Below are positions 45,562 to 60,820 of a DNA stretch of 64,000 bases, piece after piece (position 1 is the first letter of the stretch; each line of letters begins with the position of its first letter). Position numbers and translations under genes: made by a program. The notes under the pieces are model-generated. The model had not been told where the DNA came from and did not search any database. It was given only the letters and a program-made list of their open reading frames with translations. Source of the stretch: Nematostella vectensis. Its lineage: Eukaryota; Cnidaria; Anthozoa; Actiniaria; Edwardsiidae. The DNA lies in NCBI RefSeq assembly GCF_932526225.1, contig NC_064037.1, positions 248,001 to 312,000 on the forward strand, written 5' to 3'.

Positions 45562-48500
45562 ATATCGATACTAAATTATACTGTTCTTGGTGTGTCATGA
45601 CATAAAAAGAAGGTATAGGGACATTTTTATGTACTCTCAGCATCTTTGATGTGCTCATGCTTTGTTCAGGATCCTGTACATATTTTATGCACACAAGAAC
45701 TAACTAGATTCCTTGGATAACTTGATTAAGTAGATTCTAACATATAGCATAGCGCTCGATAGATTGATATACCTTTCTTTCCGAGTATACTGTTTTATTT
45801 TTCCTAATGTTACTTTTTGGAATTTACATTCGGAAAAAAAAATTATCGATTGTAACCTTTTGGAGGTTACACTCGTAAAACAAATTCCCGAATGTAACCC
45901 TGAAGCTTTTCCCGAATGTAACCTCCAGTCCGATGGCGACTTTGCTTGGGATAGTTTACGATACCAATAGTATTAAAAGTAATTTTCATTACAATTCCCT
46001 TCAGCAATGCCACGTTAGTCTTTCGTTGCGGGCACTTGACTACTAACGCAGCTACCCGGGTTCGATTCCCGCTGATAGCCTATTTTTTTTCTTTATTTTT
46101 TTTTTAAATATCGATACTTAATTATACTGTTCTTTGTGTGACAAGACATAACAAGAAGGTATAGGGACATTTTTATGTACTCTCAGCATCTTTGATGTGC
46201 TCATGCTTTGTTCAGGATCCTGTACATATTTTATGCACACAAGAACTAACTAGATTCCTTGGATAACTTGATTAAGTAGATTCTAACATAGAGCATAGCG
46301 CTCGATAGATTGATATACCTTTTTTTCCGAGTACACTGTTTCATTTTTCCTAATGTTACTTTTTGGAATTTACATTCGGAAAAAAAATTATCGATTGTAA
46401 CCTTTTGGAGGTTACACTCGTAAAACAAATTCCCGAATGTAACCCTGAAGCTTTTCCCGAATGTAACCTCAAGTCCGATGGTGACTTTGCTTGGGATAGT
46501 TTACGATACCAATAGTATTAAAAGTAATTTTCATTACAATTCCCTTCAGCAATGCCACGTTAGTCTATCGTTGCTGGCACTTGACTATTAACGCAGCTAC
46601 CCGGGTTCGATTCCCGCTGATAGCCTATTTTTTTTCTTTATTTTTTTTTTAAATATCGATACTTAATTATACTGTTCTTTGTGTGACAAGACATAAAAAG
46701 AAGGTATAGGGACATTTTTATGTACTCTCAGCATCTTTGATGTGCTCATGCTTTGTTCAGGATCCTCTACATATTTTATGCACACAAGAACTAACTAGAT
46801 TCCTTGGATTACTTGATTAAGTAGATTCTAACATAGAGCATAGCGCTCGATAGATTGATATACCTTTTTTTCCGAGTATACTGTTTTATTTTTCCTAATG
46901 TTACTTTTTGGAATTCACATTCGGAAAAAAAATTATCGATTGTAACCTTTTGGAGGTTACACTCGTAAATCAAATTCCCGAATGTAACCCTGAAGCTTTT
47001 CCCGAATGTAACCTCCAGTCCGATGGTGACTTTACTTGGGATAGTTTACGATACCAATAGTATTAAAAGTAATTTTCATTACAATTCCCTTCAGCAATGC
47101 CACGTTAGTCTTTTGTTGCGGGCACTTAACTACTAACGCAGCGACCCGGGTTCGATTCCCGCTGATAGCCTATTTTTTTTTAAATATCGATACTTAATTA
47201 TACTGTTCTTGGTGTGTCATGACATAAAAAGAAGGTATAGGGACATTTTTATGTACTCTCAGCATCTGTGATGTGCTCATGTATTGTTCAGGATCCTGTA
47301 CATATTTTATGCACACAAGAACTAACTAGATTCCTTGGATAACTTGATTAAGTAGATTCTAACATAGAGCATAGCGCTCGATAGATTGATATACCTTTTT
47401 TTCCGAGTATACTGTTTTATTTTTTCTAATGTTACTTTTTGGAATTTACATTCGGAAAAAAATTATCGATTGTAACCTTTTGGAGGTTACACTCGTAAAA
47501 CAAATTCCCGAATGTAACCCTGAAGCTTTTCCCGAATGTAACCTCCAGTCCGATGGTGACTTTGCTTGGGATAGTTTACGATACCAATAGTATTAAAAGT
47601 AATTTTCATTACAATTCCCTTCAGCAATGCCACGTTTGTCTTTCGTTGCGGGCACTTGACTACTAACGCAGCTACCCGGGTTCGATTCCCGCTGATAGCC
47701 TATTTTTTTTTCTTTATTTTTTTTTTTTAAATATCGATACTTAATTATACTGTTCTTGGTGTGCCATGACATAAAAAGAAGGTATAGGGACATTTATATG
47801 TACTCTCAGCATCTTTGATGTGATCATGCTTTGTTCAGGATCCTGTACATATTTTATGCACACAAGAACTAACTAGATTCCTTGGATAACTTGATTAAGT
47901 AGATTCTAACATAGAGCATAGCGCTCGATAGATTGATATACCTTTCTTTCCGAGTATACTGTTTTATTTTTCCTAATGTTACTTTTTGGAATTTACATTC
48001 GGAAAAAAAATTATCGATTGTAACCTTTTGGAGGTTACACTCGTAAAACAAATTCCCGAATGTAACCCTGAAGCTTTTCCCGAATGTAACCTCCAGTCCG
48101 ATGGTGACTTTCCTTGGGATAGTTTACGATACCAATAGTATTAAAAGTAATTTTCATTACAATTCCCTTCAGCAATGCCACGTTAGTCTATCGTTGCTGG
48201 CACTTGACTATTAACGCAGCTACCCGGGTTCGATTCCCGCTGATAGCATATTTTTTTTTCTTTATTTTTTTTTTTTTTAAATATCGATACTAAATTATAC
48301 TGTTCTTGGTGTGTCATGACATAAAAAGAAGGTATAGGGACATTTTTATGTACTCTCAGCATCTTTGATGTGCTCATGCTTTGTTCAGGATCCTGTACAT
48401 ATTTTATGCACACAAGAACTAACTAGATTCCTTGGATAACTTGATTAAGTAGATTCTAACATAGAGCATAGCGCTCGATAGATTGATATACCTTTCTTTC

Positions 48501-49917
48501 CGAGTATACTGTTTTATTTTTCCTAATGTTACTTTTTGGAATTTACATTCGGAAAAAAAAATTATCGATTGTAACCTTTTGGAGGTTACACTCGTAAAAC
48601 AAATTCCCGAATGTAACCCTGAAGCTTTTCCCGAATGTAACCTCCAGTCCGATGGCGACTTTGCTTGGGATAGTTTACGATACCAATAGTATTAAAAGTA
48701 ATTTTCATTACAATTCCCTTCAGCAATGCCACGTTAGTCTTTCGTTGCGGGCACTTGACTACTAACGCAGCTACCCGGGTTCGATTCCCGCTGATAGCCT
48801 ATTTTTTTTCTTTATTTTTTTTTTTAAATATCGATACTTAATTATACTGTTCTTTGTGTGACAAGACATAACAAGAAGGTATAGGGACATTTTTATGTAC
48901 TCTCAGCATCTTTGATGTGCTCATGCTTTGTTCAGGATCCTGTACATATTTTATGCACACAAGAACTAACTAGATTCCTTGGATAACTTGATTAAGTAGA
49001 TTCTAACATAGAGCATAGCGCTCGATAGATTGATATACCTTTTTTTCCGAGTACACTGTTTCATTTTTCCTAATGTTACATTTTGGAATTTACATTCGGA
49101 AAAAAAATTATCGATTGTAACCTTTTGGAGGTTACACTCGTAAAACAAATTCCCGAATGTAACCCTGAAGCTTTTCCCGAATGTAACCTCCAGTCCGATG
49201 GTGACTTTGCTTGGGATAGTTTACGATACCAATAGTATTAAAAGTAATTTTCATTACAATTCCCTTCAGCAATGCCACGTTAGTCTATCGTTGCTGGCAC
49301 TTGACTATTAACGCAGCTACCCGTGTTCGATTCCCGCTGATAGCATTTTTTTTTTATTTATTTTAATATCGATACTAAATTATACTGTTCTTGGTGTGTC
49401 ATGACATAAAAAGAAGGTATAGGGACATTTATATGTACTCTCAGCATCTTTGATGTGCTCAAGCTTTGTTCAGGATCCTGTACATATTTTATGCACACAA
49501 GAACTAACTAGATTCCTTGGATAACTTGATTAAGTAGATTCTAACATAGAGCATAGCGCTCGATAGATTGATATACCTTTTTTTCCGAGTACACTGTTTT
49601 ATTTTTCCTAATGTTACTTTTTGGAATTTACATTCGGAAAAAAAAATTATCGATTGTAACCTTTTGGAGGTTACATTCGTAAAACAAATTCCCGAATGTA
49701 ACCCTGAAGCTTTTCCCGAATGTAACCTCCAGTCCGATGGTGACTTTGCTTGGGATAGTTTACGATACCAATAGTATTAAAAGTAATTTTCATTACAATT
49801 CCCTTCAGCAATGCCACGTTAGTCTATCGTTGCTGGCACTTGACTATTAAAGCAGCTACCCGGGTTCGATTCCCGCTGATAGCCTATTTTTTTTTCTTTT
49901 TCTTTTTTTTTTTTTTA
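45562..49917 (+). repeat. Satellite B higher-order block, copy 2 (monomers 17-24)
   Basis: Same length series as copy 1 (546, 545, 531, 547, 550, 547, 538, 552), at a constant offset of 5,438 bp from it. Nearly identical by eye, with isolated substitutions such as 'tcttttgttgc' near 47110. Confidence 0.9.
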
Positions 49918-51013
49918 ATATCGATACTTAATTATACTCTTTTTGGTGTGTCATGACATAAAAAGAAGGTATAGGGACATTTTTATGTACTCTCAGCATC
50001 TTTGATGTGCTCATGCTTTGTTCAGGATCCTGTACATATTTTATGCACACAAGAACTAACTAGATTCCTTGGATAACTTGATTAAGTAGATTCTAACATA
50101 GAGCATAGCGCTCGATAGATTGATATACCTTTTTTTCCGAGTACACTGTTATATTTTTCCTAATGTTACTTTTTGGAATTTACATTCGGAAAAAAAATTA
50201 TCGATTGTAACCTTTTGGAGGTTACACTCGTAAAACAAATTCCCGAATGTAACCCTGAAGCTTTTCCCGAATGTAACCTCAAGTCCGATGGTGACTTTGC
50301 TTGGGATAGTTTACGATACCAATAGTATTAAAAGTAATTTTCATTACAATTCCCTTCAGCAATGCCACGTTAGTCTATCGTTGCTGGCACTTGACTATTA
50401 ACGCAGCTACCCGGGTTCGATTCCCGCTGATAGCCTATTTTTTTTTCTTTATTTTTTTTTTTTTAAATATCGATACTTAATTATACTGTTCTTGGTGTGC
50501 CATGACATAAAAAGAAGGTATAGGGACATTTATATGTACTCTCAGCATCTTTGATGTGATCATGCTTTGTTCAGGATCCTGTACATATTTTATGCACACA
50601 AGAACTAACTAGATTCCTTGGATAACTTGATTAAGTAGATTCTAACATAGAGCATAGCGCTCGATAGATTGATATACCTTTTTTTCCGAGTACACTGTTT
50701 TATTTTTCCTAATGTTACTTTTTGGAATTTACATTCGGAAAAAAAATTATCGATTGTAACCTTTTGGAGGTTACACTCGTAAAACAAATTCCCGAATGTA
50801 ACCCTGAAGCTTTTCCCGAATGTAACCTCCAGTCCGATGGTGACTTTGCTCGGGATAGTTTACGATACCAATAGTATTAAAAGTAATTTTCATTACAATT
50901 ACCTTCAGCAATGCCACGTTAGTCTATCGTTGCGGGCACTTGACTACTAACGTAGCTACCCGGGTTCGATTTTCGCTGATAGCCTATTTTTTTTTTTTTT
51001 TTTTTTTTTTTAA

Positions 51014-53195
51014 ATATCGATATTTAATTATACTCTTTTTGGTGTGTCATGACATAAAAAGAAGGTATAGGGACATTTTTATGTACTCTCAGCATCTTTG
51101 ATGTGCTCATGCTTTGTTCAGGATCCTGTACATATTTTATGCACACAAGAACTAACTAGATTCCTTGGATAACTTGATTAAGTAGATTCTAACATAGAGC
51201 ATAGCGCTCGATAGATTGATATACCTTTCTTTCCGAGTATACTGTTTTATTTTTCCTAATGTTACTTTTTGGAATTTACATTCGGAAAAAAAAATTATCG
51301 ATTGTAACCTTTTGGAGGTTACACTCGTAAAACAAATTCCCGAATGTAACCCTGAAGCTTTTCCAGAATGTAACCTCCAGTCCGATGGCGACTTTGCTTG
51401 GGATAGTTTACGATACCAATAGTATTAAAAGTAATTTTCATTACAATTCCCTTCAGCAATGCCACGTTAGTCTTTCGTTGCGGGCACTTGACTACTAACG
51501 CAGCTACCCGGGTTCGATTCCCGCTGATAGCCTATTTTTTTTCTTTATTTTTTTTTTAAATATCGATACTTAATTATACTGTTCTTTGTGTGACAAGACA
51601 TAACAAGAAGGTATAGGGACATTTTTATGTACTCTCAGCATCTTTGATGTGCTCATGCTTTGTTCAGGATCCTGTACATATTTTATGCACACAAGAACTA
51701 ACTAGATTCCTTGGATAACTTGATTAAGTAGATTCTAACATAGAGCATAGCGCTCGATAGATTGATATACCTTTTTTTCCGAGTACACTGTTTCATTTTT
51801 CCTAATGTTACTTTTTGGAATTTACATTCGGAAAAAAAATTATCGATTGTAACCTTTTGGAGGTTACACTCGTAAAACAAATTCCCGAATGTAACCCTGA
51901 AGCTTTTCCCGAATGTAACCTCCAGTCCGATGGTGACTTTGCTTGGGATAGTTTACGATACCAATAGTATTAAAAGTAATTTTCATTACAATTCCCTTCA
52001 GCAATGCCACGTTAGTCTATCGTTGCTGGCACTTGACTATTAACGCAGCTACCCGTGTTCGATTCCCGCTGATAGCATTTTATTTTTTTATTTTTTTTAA
52101 TATCGATACTAAATTATACTGTTCTTGGTGTGTCATGACATAAAAAGAAGGTATAGGGACATTTATATGTACTCTCAGCATCTTTGATGTGCTCAAGCTT
52201 TGTTCAGGATCCTGTACATATTTTATGCACACAAGAACTAACTAGATTCCTTGGATAACTTGATTAAGTAGATTCTAACATAGAGCATAGCGCTCGATAG
52301 ATTGATATACCTTTTTTTCCGAGTACACTGTTTTATTTTTCCTAATGTTACTTTTTGGAATTTACATTCGGAAAAAAAAATTATCGATTGTAACCTTTTG
52401 GAGGTTACACTCGTAAAACAAATTCCCGAATGTAACCCTGAAGCTTTTCCCGAATGTAACCTCCAGTCCGATGGTGACTTTGCTTGGGATAGTTTACGAT
52501 ACCAATAGTATTAAAAGTAATTTTCATTACAATTCCCTTCAGCAATGCCACGTTAGTCTATCGTTGCTGGCACTTGACTATTAAAGCAGCTACCCGGGTT
52601 CGATTCCCGCTGATAGCCTATTTTTTTTTCTTTTTCTTTTTTTTTTTTAATATCGATACTTAATTATACTCTTTTTGGTGTGTCATGACATAAAAAGAAG
52701 GTATAGGGACATTTTTATGTACTCTCAGCATCTTTGATGTGCTCATGCTTTGTTCAGGATCCTCTACATATTTTATGCACACAAGAACTAACTAGATTCC
52801 TTGGATTACTTGATTAAGTAGATTCTAACATAGAGCATAGCGCTCGATAGATTGATATACCTTTTTTTCCGAGTATACTGTTTTATTTTTCCTAATGTTA
52901 CTTTTTGGAATTTACATTCGGAAAAAAAATTATCGATTGTAACCTTTTGGAGGTTACACTCGTAAAACAAATTCCCGAATGTAACCCTGAAGCTTTTCCC
53001 GAATGTAACCTCCAGTCCGATGGTGACTTTGCTCGGGATAGTTTACGATACCAATAGTATTAAAAGTAATTTTCATTACAATTACCTTCAGCAATGCCAC
53101 GTTAGTCTATCGTTGCGGGCACTTGACTACTAACGTAGCTACCCGGGTTCGATTTTCGCTGATAGCCTATTTTTTTTTTTTTTTTTTTTTTTTAA
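51014..53195 (+). repeat. Satellite B four-monomer block, copy 1 (monomers 27-30)
   Basis: Lengths 546, 540, 550 and 546 bp. The monomer before it ends in an unusual pure T-run of about 25 bases, and the block opens with the private variant 'cgatatttaatt'. Repeated immediately downstream at an offset of 2,182 bp. Confidence 0.9.
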
Positions 53196-55378
53196 ATATC
53201 GATATTTAATTATACTCTTTTTGGTGTGTCATGACATAAAAAGAAGGTATAGGGACATTTTTATGTACTCTCAGCATCTTTGATGTGCTCATGCTTTGTT
53301 CAGGATCCTGTACATATTTTATGCACACAAGAACTAACTAGATTCCTTGGATAACTTGATTAAGTAGATTCTAACATAGAGCATAGCGCTCGATAGATTG
53401 ATATACCTTTCTTTCCGAGTATACTGTTTTATTTTTCCTAATGTTACTTTTTGGAATTTACATTCGGAAAAAAAAATTATCGATTGTAACCTTTTGGAGG
53501 TTACACTCGTAAAACAAATTCCCGAATGTAACCCTGAAGCTTTTCCAGAATGTAACCTCCAGTCCGATGGCGACTTTGCTTGGGATAGTTTACGATACCA
53601 ATAGTATTAAAAGTAATTTTCATTACAATTCCCTTCAGCAATGCCACGTTAGTCTTTCGTTGCGGGCACTTGACTACTAACGCAGCTACCCGGGTTCGAT
53701 TCCCGCTGATAGCCTATTTTTTTTCTTTATTTTTTTTTTAAATATCGATACTTAATTATACTGTTCTTTGTGTGACAAGACATAACAAGAAGGTATAGGG
53801 ACATTTTTATGTACTCTCAGCATCTTTGATGTGCTCATGCTTTGTTCAGGATCCTGTACATATTTTATGCACACAAGAACTAACTAGATTCCTTGGATAA
53901 CTTGATTAAGTAGATTCTAACATAGAGCATAGCGCTCGATAGATTGATATACCTTTTTTTCCGAGTACACTGTTTCATTTTTCCTAATGTTACTTTTTGG
54001 AATTTACATTCGGAAAAAAAATTATCGATTGTAACCTTTTGGAGGTTACACTCGTAAAACAAATTCCCGAATGTAACCCTGAAGCTTTTCCCGAATGTAA
54101 CCTCCAGTCCGATGGTGACTTTGCTTGGGATAGTTTACGATACCAATAGTATTAAAAGTAATTTTCATTACAATTCCCTTCAGCAATGCCACGTTAGTCT
54201 ATCGTTGCTGGCACTTGACTATTAACGCAGCTACCCGTGTTCGATTCCCGCTGATAGCATTTTATTTTTTTATTTTTTTTAATATCGATACTAAATTATA
54301 CTGTTCTTGGTGTGTCATGACATAAAAAGAAGGTATAGGGACATTTATATGTACTCTCAGCATCTTTGATGTGCTCAAGCTTTGTTCAGGATCCTGTACA
54401 TATTTTATGCACACAAGAACTAACTAGATTCCTTGGATAACTTGATTAAGTAGATTCTAACATAGAGCATAGCGCTCGATAGATTGATATACCTTTTTTT
54501 CCGAGTACACTGTTTTATTTTTCCTAATGTTACTTTTTGGAATTTACATTCGGAAAAAAAAATTATCGATTGTAACCTTTTGGAGGTTACACTCGTAAAA
54601 CAAATTCCCGAATGTAACCCTGAAGCTTTTCCCGAATGTAACCTCCAGTCCGATGGTGACTTTGCTTGGGATAGTTTACGATACCAATAGTATTAAAAGT
54701 AATTTTCATTACAATTCCCTTCAGCAATGCCACGTTAGTCTATCGTTGCTGGCACTTGACTATTAAAGCAGCTACCCGGGTTCGATTCCCGCTGATAGCC
54801 TATTTTTTTTTCTTTTTCTTTTTTTTTTTTAATATCGATACTTAATTATACTCTTTTTGGTGTGTCATGACATAAAAAGAAGGTATAGGGACATTTTTAT
54901 GTACTCTCAGCATCTTTGATGTGCTCATGCTTTGTTCAGGATCCTCTACATATTTTATGCACACAAGAACTAACTAGATTCCTTGGATTACTTGATTAAG
55001 TAGATTCTAACATAGAGCATAGCGCTCGATAGATTGATATACCTTTTTTTCCGAGTATACTGTTTTATTTTTCCTAATGTTACTTTTTGGAATTCACATT
55101 CGGAAAAAAAATTATCGATTGTAACCTTTTGGAGGTTACACTCGTAAAACAAATTCCCGAATGTAACCCTGAAGCTTTTCCCGAATGTAACCTCCAGTCC
55201 GATGGTGACTTTGCTTGGGATAGTTTACGATACCAATAGTATTAAAAGTAATTTTCATTACAATTCCCTTCAGCAATGCCACGTTAGTCTATCGTTGCTG
55301 GCACTTGACTATTAACGCAGCTACCCGGGTTCGATTCCCGCTGATAGCATATTTTTTTTTCTTTATTTTTTTTTTTAA
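53196..55378 (+). repeat. Satellite B four-monomer block, copy 2 (monomers 31-34)
   Basis: Lengths 546, 540, 550 and 547 bp with the same private variants as copy 1, including 'ttccagaatgtaacc' in its first monomer and the T-run of about 24 bases just before it. A recent tandem duplication. Confidence 0.9.
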
Positions 55379-56462
55379 ATATCGATACTAAATTATACTG
55401 TACTTTGTGTGTCATGACATAAAAAGAAGGTATAGGGACATTTTTATGTACTCTCAGCATCTTTGATGTGCTCATACTTTGTTCAGGATCCTGTACATAT
55501 TTTATGCACACAAGAACTAACTAGATTCCTTGGATAACTTGATTAAGTAGATTCTAACATAGAGCATAGCGCTCGATAGATTGATATACCTTTTTTTCCG
55601 AGTACACTGTTTTTTTTTTCCTAATGTTACTTTTTGGAATTTACATTCGGAAAAAAAATTATCGATTGTAACCTTTTGGAGGTTACACTCGTAAAACAAA
55701 TTCCCGAATGTAACCCTGAAGCTTTTCCCGAATGTAACCTCCAGTCCGATGGTGACTTTACTTGGGATAGTTTACGATACCAATAGTATTAAAAGTAATT
55801 TTCATTACAATTCCCTTCAGCAATGCCACGTTAGTCTTTCGTTGCGGGCACTTAACTACTAACGCAGCGACCCGGGTTCGATTCCCGCTGATAGCCTATT
55901 TTTTTTTTAAATATCGATACTTAATTATACTGTTCTTGGTGTGTCATGACATAAAAAGAAGGTATAGGGACATTTATATGTACTCTCAGCATCTTTGATG
56001 TGATCATGCTTTGTTCAGGATCCTGTACATATTTTATGCACACAAGAACTAACTAGATTCCTTGGATAACTTGATTAAGTAGATTCTAACATAGAGCATA
56101 GCGCTCGATAGATTGATATACCTTTTTTTCCGAGTACACTGTTTTATTTTTCCTAATGTTACTTTTTGGAATTTACATTCGGAAAAAAAATTATCGATTG
56201 TAACCTTTTGGAGGTTACACTCGTAAAACAAATTCCCGAATGTAACCCTGAAGCTTTTCCCGAATGTAACCTCCAGTCCGATGGTGACTTTCCTTGGGAT
56301 AGTTTACGATACCAATAGTATTAAAAGTAATTTTCATTACAATTCCCTTCAGCAATGCCACGTTAGTCTATCGTTGCTGGCACTTGACTATTAACGCAGC
56401 TACCCGGGTTCGATTCCCGCTGATAGCATATTTTTTTTTCTTTATTTTTTTTTTTTTTTTAA

Positions 56463-59400
56463 ATATCGATACTAAATTATACTGTTCTTGGTGTGTCATG
56501 ACATAAAAAGAAGGTATAGGGACATTTTTATGTACTCTCAGCATCTTTGATGTGCTCATGCTTTGTTCAGGATCCTGTACATATTTTATGCACACAAGAA
56601 CTAACTAGATTCCTTGGATAACTTGATTAAGTAGATTCTAACATATAGCATAGCGCTCGATAGATTGATATACCTTTCTTTCCGAGTATACTGTTTTATT
56701 TTTCCTAATGTTACTTTTTGGAATTTACATTCGGAAAAAAAAATTATCGATTGTAACCTTTTGGAGGTTACACTCGTAAAACAAATTCCCGAATGTAACC
56801 CTGAAGCTTTTCCCGAATGTAACCTCCAGTCCGATGGCGACTTTGCTTGGGATAGTTTACGATACCAATAGTATTAAAAGTAATTTTCATTACAATTCCC
56901 TTCAGCAATGCCACGTTAGTCTTTCGTTGCGGGCACTTGACTACTAACGCAGCTACCCGGGTTCGATTCCCGCTGATAGCCTATTTTTTTTCTTTATTTT
57001 TTTTTTAAATATCGATACTTAATTATACTGTTCTTTGTGTGACAAGACATAACAAGAAGGTATAGGGACATTTTTATGTACTCTCAGCATCTTTGATGTG
57101 CTCATGCTTTGTTCAGGATCCTGTACATATTTTATGCACACAAGAACTAACTAGATTCCTTGGATAACTTGATTAAGTAGATTCTAACATAGAGCATAGC
57201 GCTCGATAGATTGATATACCTTTTTTTCCGAGTACACTGTTTCATTTTTCCTAATGTTACTTTTTGGAATTTACATTCGGAAAAAAAATTATCGATTGTA
57301 ACCTTTTGGAGGTTACACTCGTAAAACAAATTCCCGAATGTAACCCTGAAGCTTTTCCCGAATGTAACCTCCAGTCCGATGGTGACTTTGCTTGGGATAG
57401 TTTACGATACCAATAGTATTAAAAGTAATTTTCATTACAATTCCCTTCAGCAATGCCACGTTAGTCTATCGTTGCTGGCACTTGACTATTAACGCAGCTA
57501 CCCGGGTTCGATTCCCGCTGATAGCCTATTTTTTTTCTTTATTTTTTTTTTAAATATCGATACTTAATTATACTGTTCTTTGTGTGACAAGACATAAAAA
57601 GAAGGTATAGGGACATTTTTATGTACTCTCAGCATCTTTGATGTGCTCATGCTTTGTTCAGGATCCTCTACATATTTTATGCACACAAGAACTAACTAGA
57701 TTCCTTGGATTACTTGATTAAGTAGATTCTAACATAGAGCATAGCGCTCGATAGATTGATATACCTTTTTTTCCGAGTATACTGTTTTATTTTTCCTAAT
57801 GTTACTTTTTGGAATTCACATTCGGAAAAAAAATTATCGATTGTAACCTTTTGGAGGTTACACTCGTAAAACAAATTCCCGAATGTAACCCTGAAGCTTT
57901 TCCCGAATGTAACCTCCAGTCCGATGGTGACTTTACTTGGGATAGTTTACGATACCAATAGTATTAAAAGTAATTTTCATTACAATTCCCTTCAGCAATG
58001 CCACGTTAGTCTTTCGTTGCGGGCACTTAACTACTAACGCAGCGACCCGGGTTCGATTCCCGCTGATAGCCTATTTTTTTTTAAATATCGATACTTAATT
58101 ATACTGTTCTTGGTGTGTCATGACATAAAAAGAAGGTATAGGGACATTTTTATGTACTCTCAGCATCTGTGATGTGCTCATGTATTGTTCAGGATCCTGT
58201 ACATATTTTATGCACACAAGAACTAACTAGATTCCTTGGATAACTTGATTAAGTAGATTCTAACATAGAGCATAGCGCTCGATAGATTGATATACCTTTT
58301 TTTCCGAGTATACTGTTTTATTTTTTCTAATGTTACTTTTTGGAATTTACATTCGGAAAAAAATTATCGATTGTAACCTTTTGGAGGTTACACTCGTAAA
58401 ACAAATTCCCGAATGTAACCCTGAAGCTTTTCCCGAATGTAACCTCCAGTCCGATGGTGACTTTGCTTGGGATAGTTTACGATACCAATAGTATTAAAAG
58501 TAATTTTCATTACAATTCCCTTCAGCAATGCCACGTTTGTCTTTCGTTGCGGGCACTTGACTACTAACGCAGCTACCCGGGTTCGATTCCCGCTGATAGC
58601 CTATTTTTTTTTCTTTATTTTTTTTTTTTTAAATATCGATACTTAATTATACTGTTCTTGGTGTGCCATGACATAAAAAGAAGGTATAGGGACATTTATA
58701 TGTACTCTCAGCATCTTTGATGTGATCATGCTTTGTTCAGGATCCTGTACATATTTTATGCACACAAGAACTAACTAGATTCCTTGGATAACTTGATTAA
58801 GTAGATTCTAACATAGAGCATAGCGCTCGATAGATTGATATACCTTTCTTTCCGAGTATACTGTTTTATTTTTCCTAATGTTACTTTTTGGAATTTACAT
58901 TCGGAAAAAAAATTATCGATTGTAACCTTTTGGAGGTTACACTCGTAAAACAAATTCCCGAATGTAACCCTGAAGCTTTTCCCGAATGTAACCTCCAGTC
59001 CGATGGTGACTTTCCTTGGGATAGTTTACGATACCAATAGTATTAAAAGTAATTTTCATTACAATTCCCTTCAGCAATGCCACGTTAGTCTATCGTTGCT
59101 GGCACTTGACTATTAACGCAGCTACCCGGGTTCGATTCCCGCTGATAGCATATTTTTTTTTCTTTATTTTTTTTTTTTTTAAATATCGATACTAAATTAT
59201 ACTGTTCTTGGTGTGTCATGACATAAAAAGAAGGTATAGGGACATTTTTATGTACTCTCAGCATCTTTGATGTGCTCATGCTTTGTTCAGGATCCTGTAC
59301 ATATTTTATGCACACAAGAACTAACTAGATTCCTTGGATAACTTGATTAAGTAGATTCTAACATAGAGCATAGCGCTCGATAGATTGATATACCTTTCTT

Positions 59401-60820
59401 TCCGAGTATACTGTTTTATTTTTCCTAATGTTACTTTTTGGAATTTACATTCGGAAAAAAAAATTATCGATTGTAACCTTTTGGAGGTTACACTCGTAAA
59501 ACAAATTCCCGAATGTAACCCTGAAGCTTTTCCCGAATGTAACCTCCAGTCCGATGGCGACTTTGCTTGGGATAGTTTACGATACCAATAGTATTAAAAA
59601 AAAATTTTCATTACAATTCCCTTCAGCAATGCCACGTTAGTCTTTCGTTGCGGGCACTTGACTACTAACGCAGCTACCCGGGTTCGATTCCCGCTGATAG
59701 CCTATTTTTTTTCTTTATTTTTTTTTTTAAATATCGATACTTAATTATACTGTTCTTTGTGTGACAAGACATAACAAGAAGGTATAGGGACATTTTTATG
59801 TACTCTCAGCATCTTTGATGTGCTCATGCTTTGTTCAGGATCCTGTACATATTTTAATACACACAAGAACTAACTAGATTCCTTGGATAACTTGATTAAG
59901 TAGATTCTAACATAGAGCATAGCGCTCGATAGATTGATATACCTTTTTTTCCGAGTACACTGTTTCATTTTTCCTAATGTTACTTTTTGGAATTTACATT
60001 CGGAAAAAAAATTATCGATTGTAACCTTTTGGAGGTTACACTCGTAAAACAAATTCCCGAATGTAACCCTGAAGCTTTTCCCGAATGTAACCTCCAGTCC
60101 GATGGTGACTTTGCTTGGGATAGTTTACGATACCAATAGTATTAAAAGTAATTTTCATTACAATTCCCTTCAGCAATGCCACGTTAGTCTATCGTTGCTG
60201 GCACTTGACTATTAACGCAGCTACCCGTGTTCGATTCCCGCTGATAGCATTTTTTTTTTATTTATTTTAATATCGATACTAAATTATACTGTTCTTGGTG
60301 TGTCATGACATAAAAAGAAGGTATAGGGACATTTATATGTACTCTCAGCATCTTTGATGTGCTCAAGCTTTGTTCAGGATCCTGTACATATTTTATGCAC
60401 ACAAGAACTAACTAGATTCCTTGGATAACTTGATTAAGTAGATTCTAACATAGAGCATAGCGCTCGATAGATTGATATACCTTTTTTTCCGAGTACACTG
60501 TTTTATTTTTCCTAATGTTACTTTTTGGAATTTACATTCGGGAAAAAAAATTATCGATTGTAACCTTTTGGAGGTTACATTCGTAAAACAAATTCCCGAA
60601 TGTAACCCTGAAGCTTTTCCCGAATGTAACCTCCAGTCCGATGGTGACTTTGCTTGGGATAGTTTACGATACCAATAGTATTAAAAGTAATTTTCATTAC
60701 AATTCCCTTCAGCAATGCCACGTTAGTCTATCGTTGCTGGCACTTGACTATTAAAGCAGCTATTCGGGTTCGATTCCCGCTGATAGCCTATTTTTTTTTC
60801 TTTTTCTTTTTTTTTTTTTA
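56463..60820 (+). repeat. Satellite B higher-order block, copy 3 (monomers 37-44)
   Basis: Length series 546, 545, 531, 548, 550, 548, 539, 551, at an offset of about 10,902 bp from copy 2. The similarity extends to the flanking monomers on both sides (monomers 15-16 match 35-36; monomer 25 matches 45). Confidence 0.9.
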
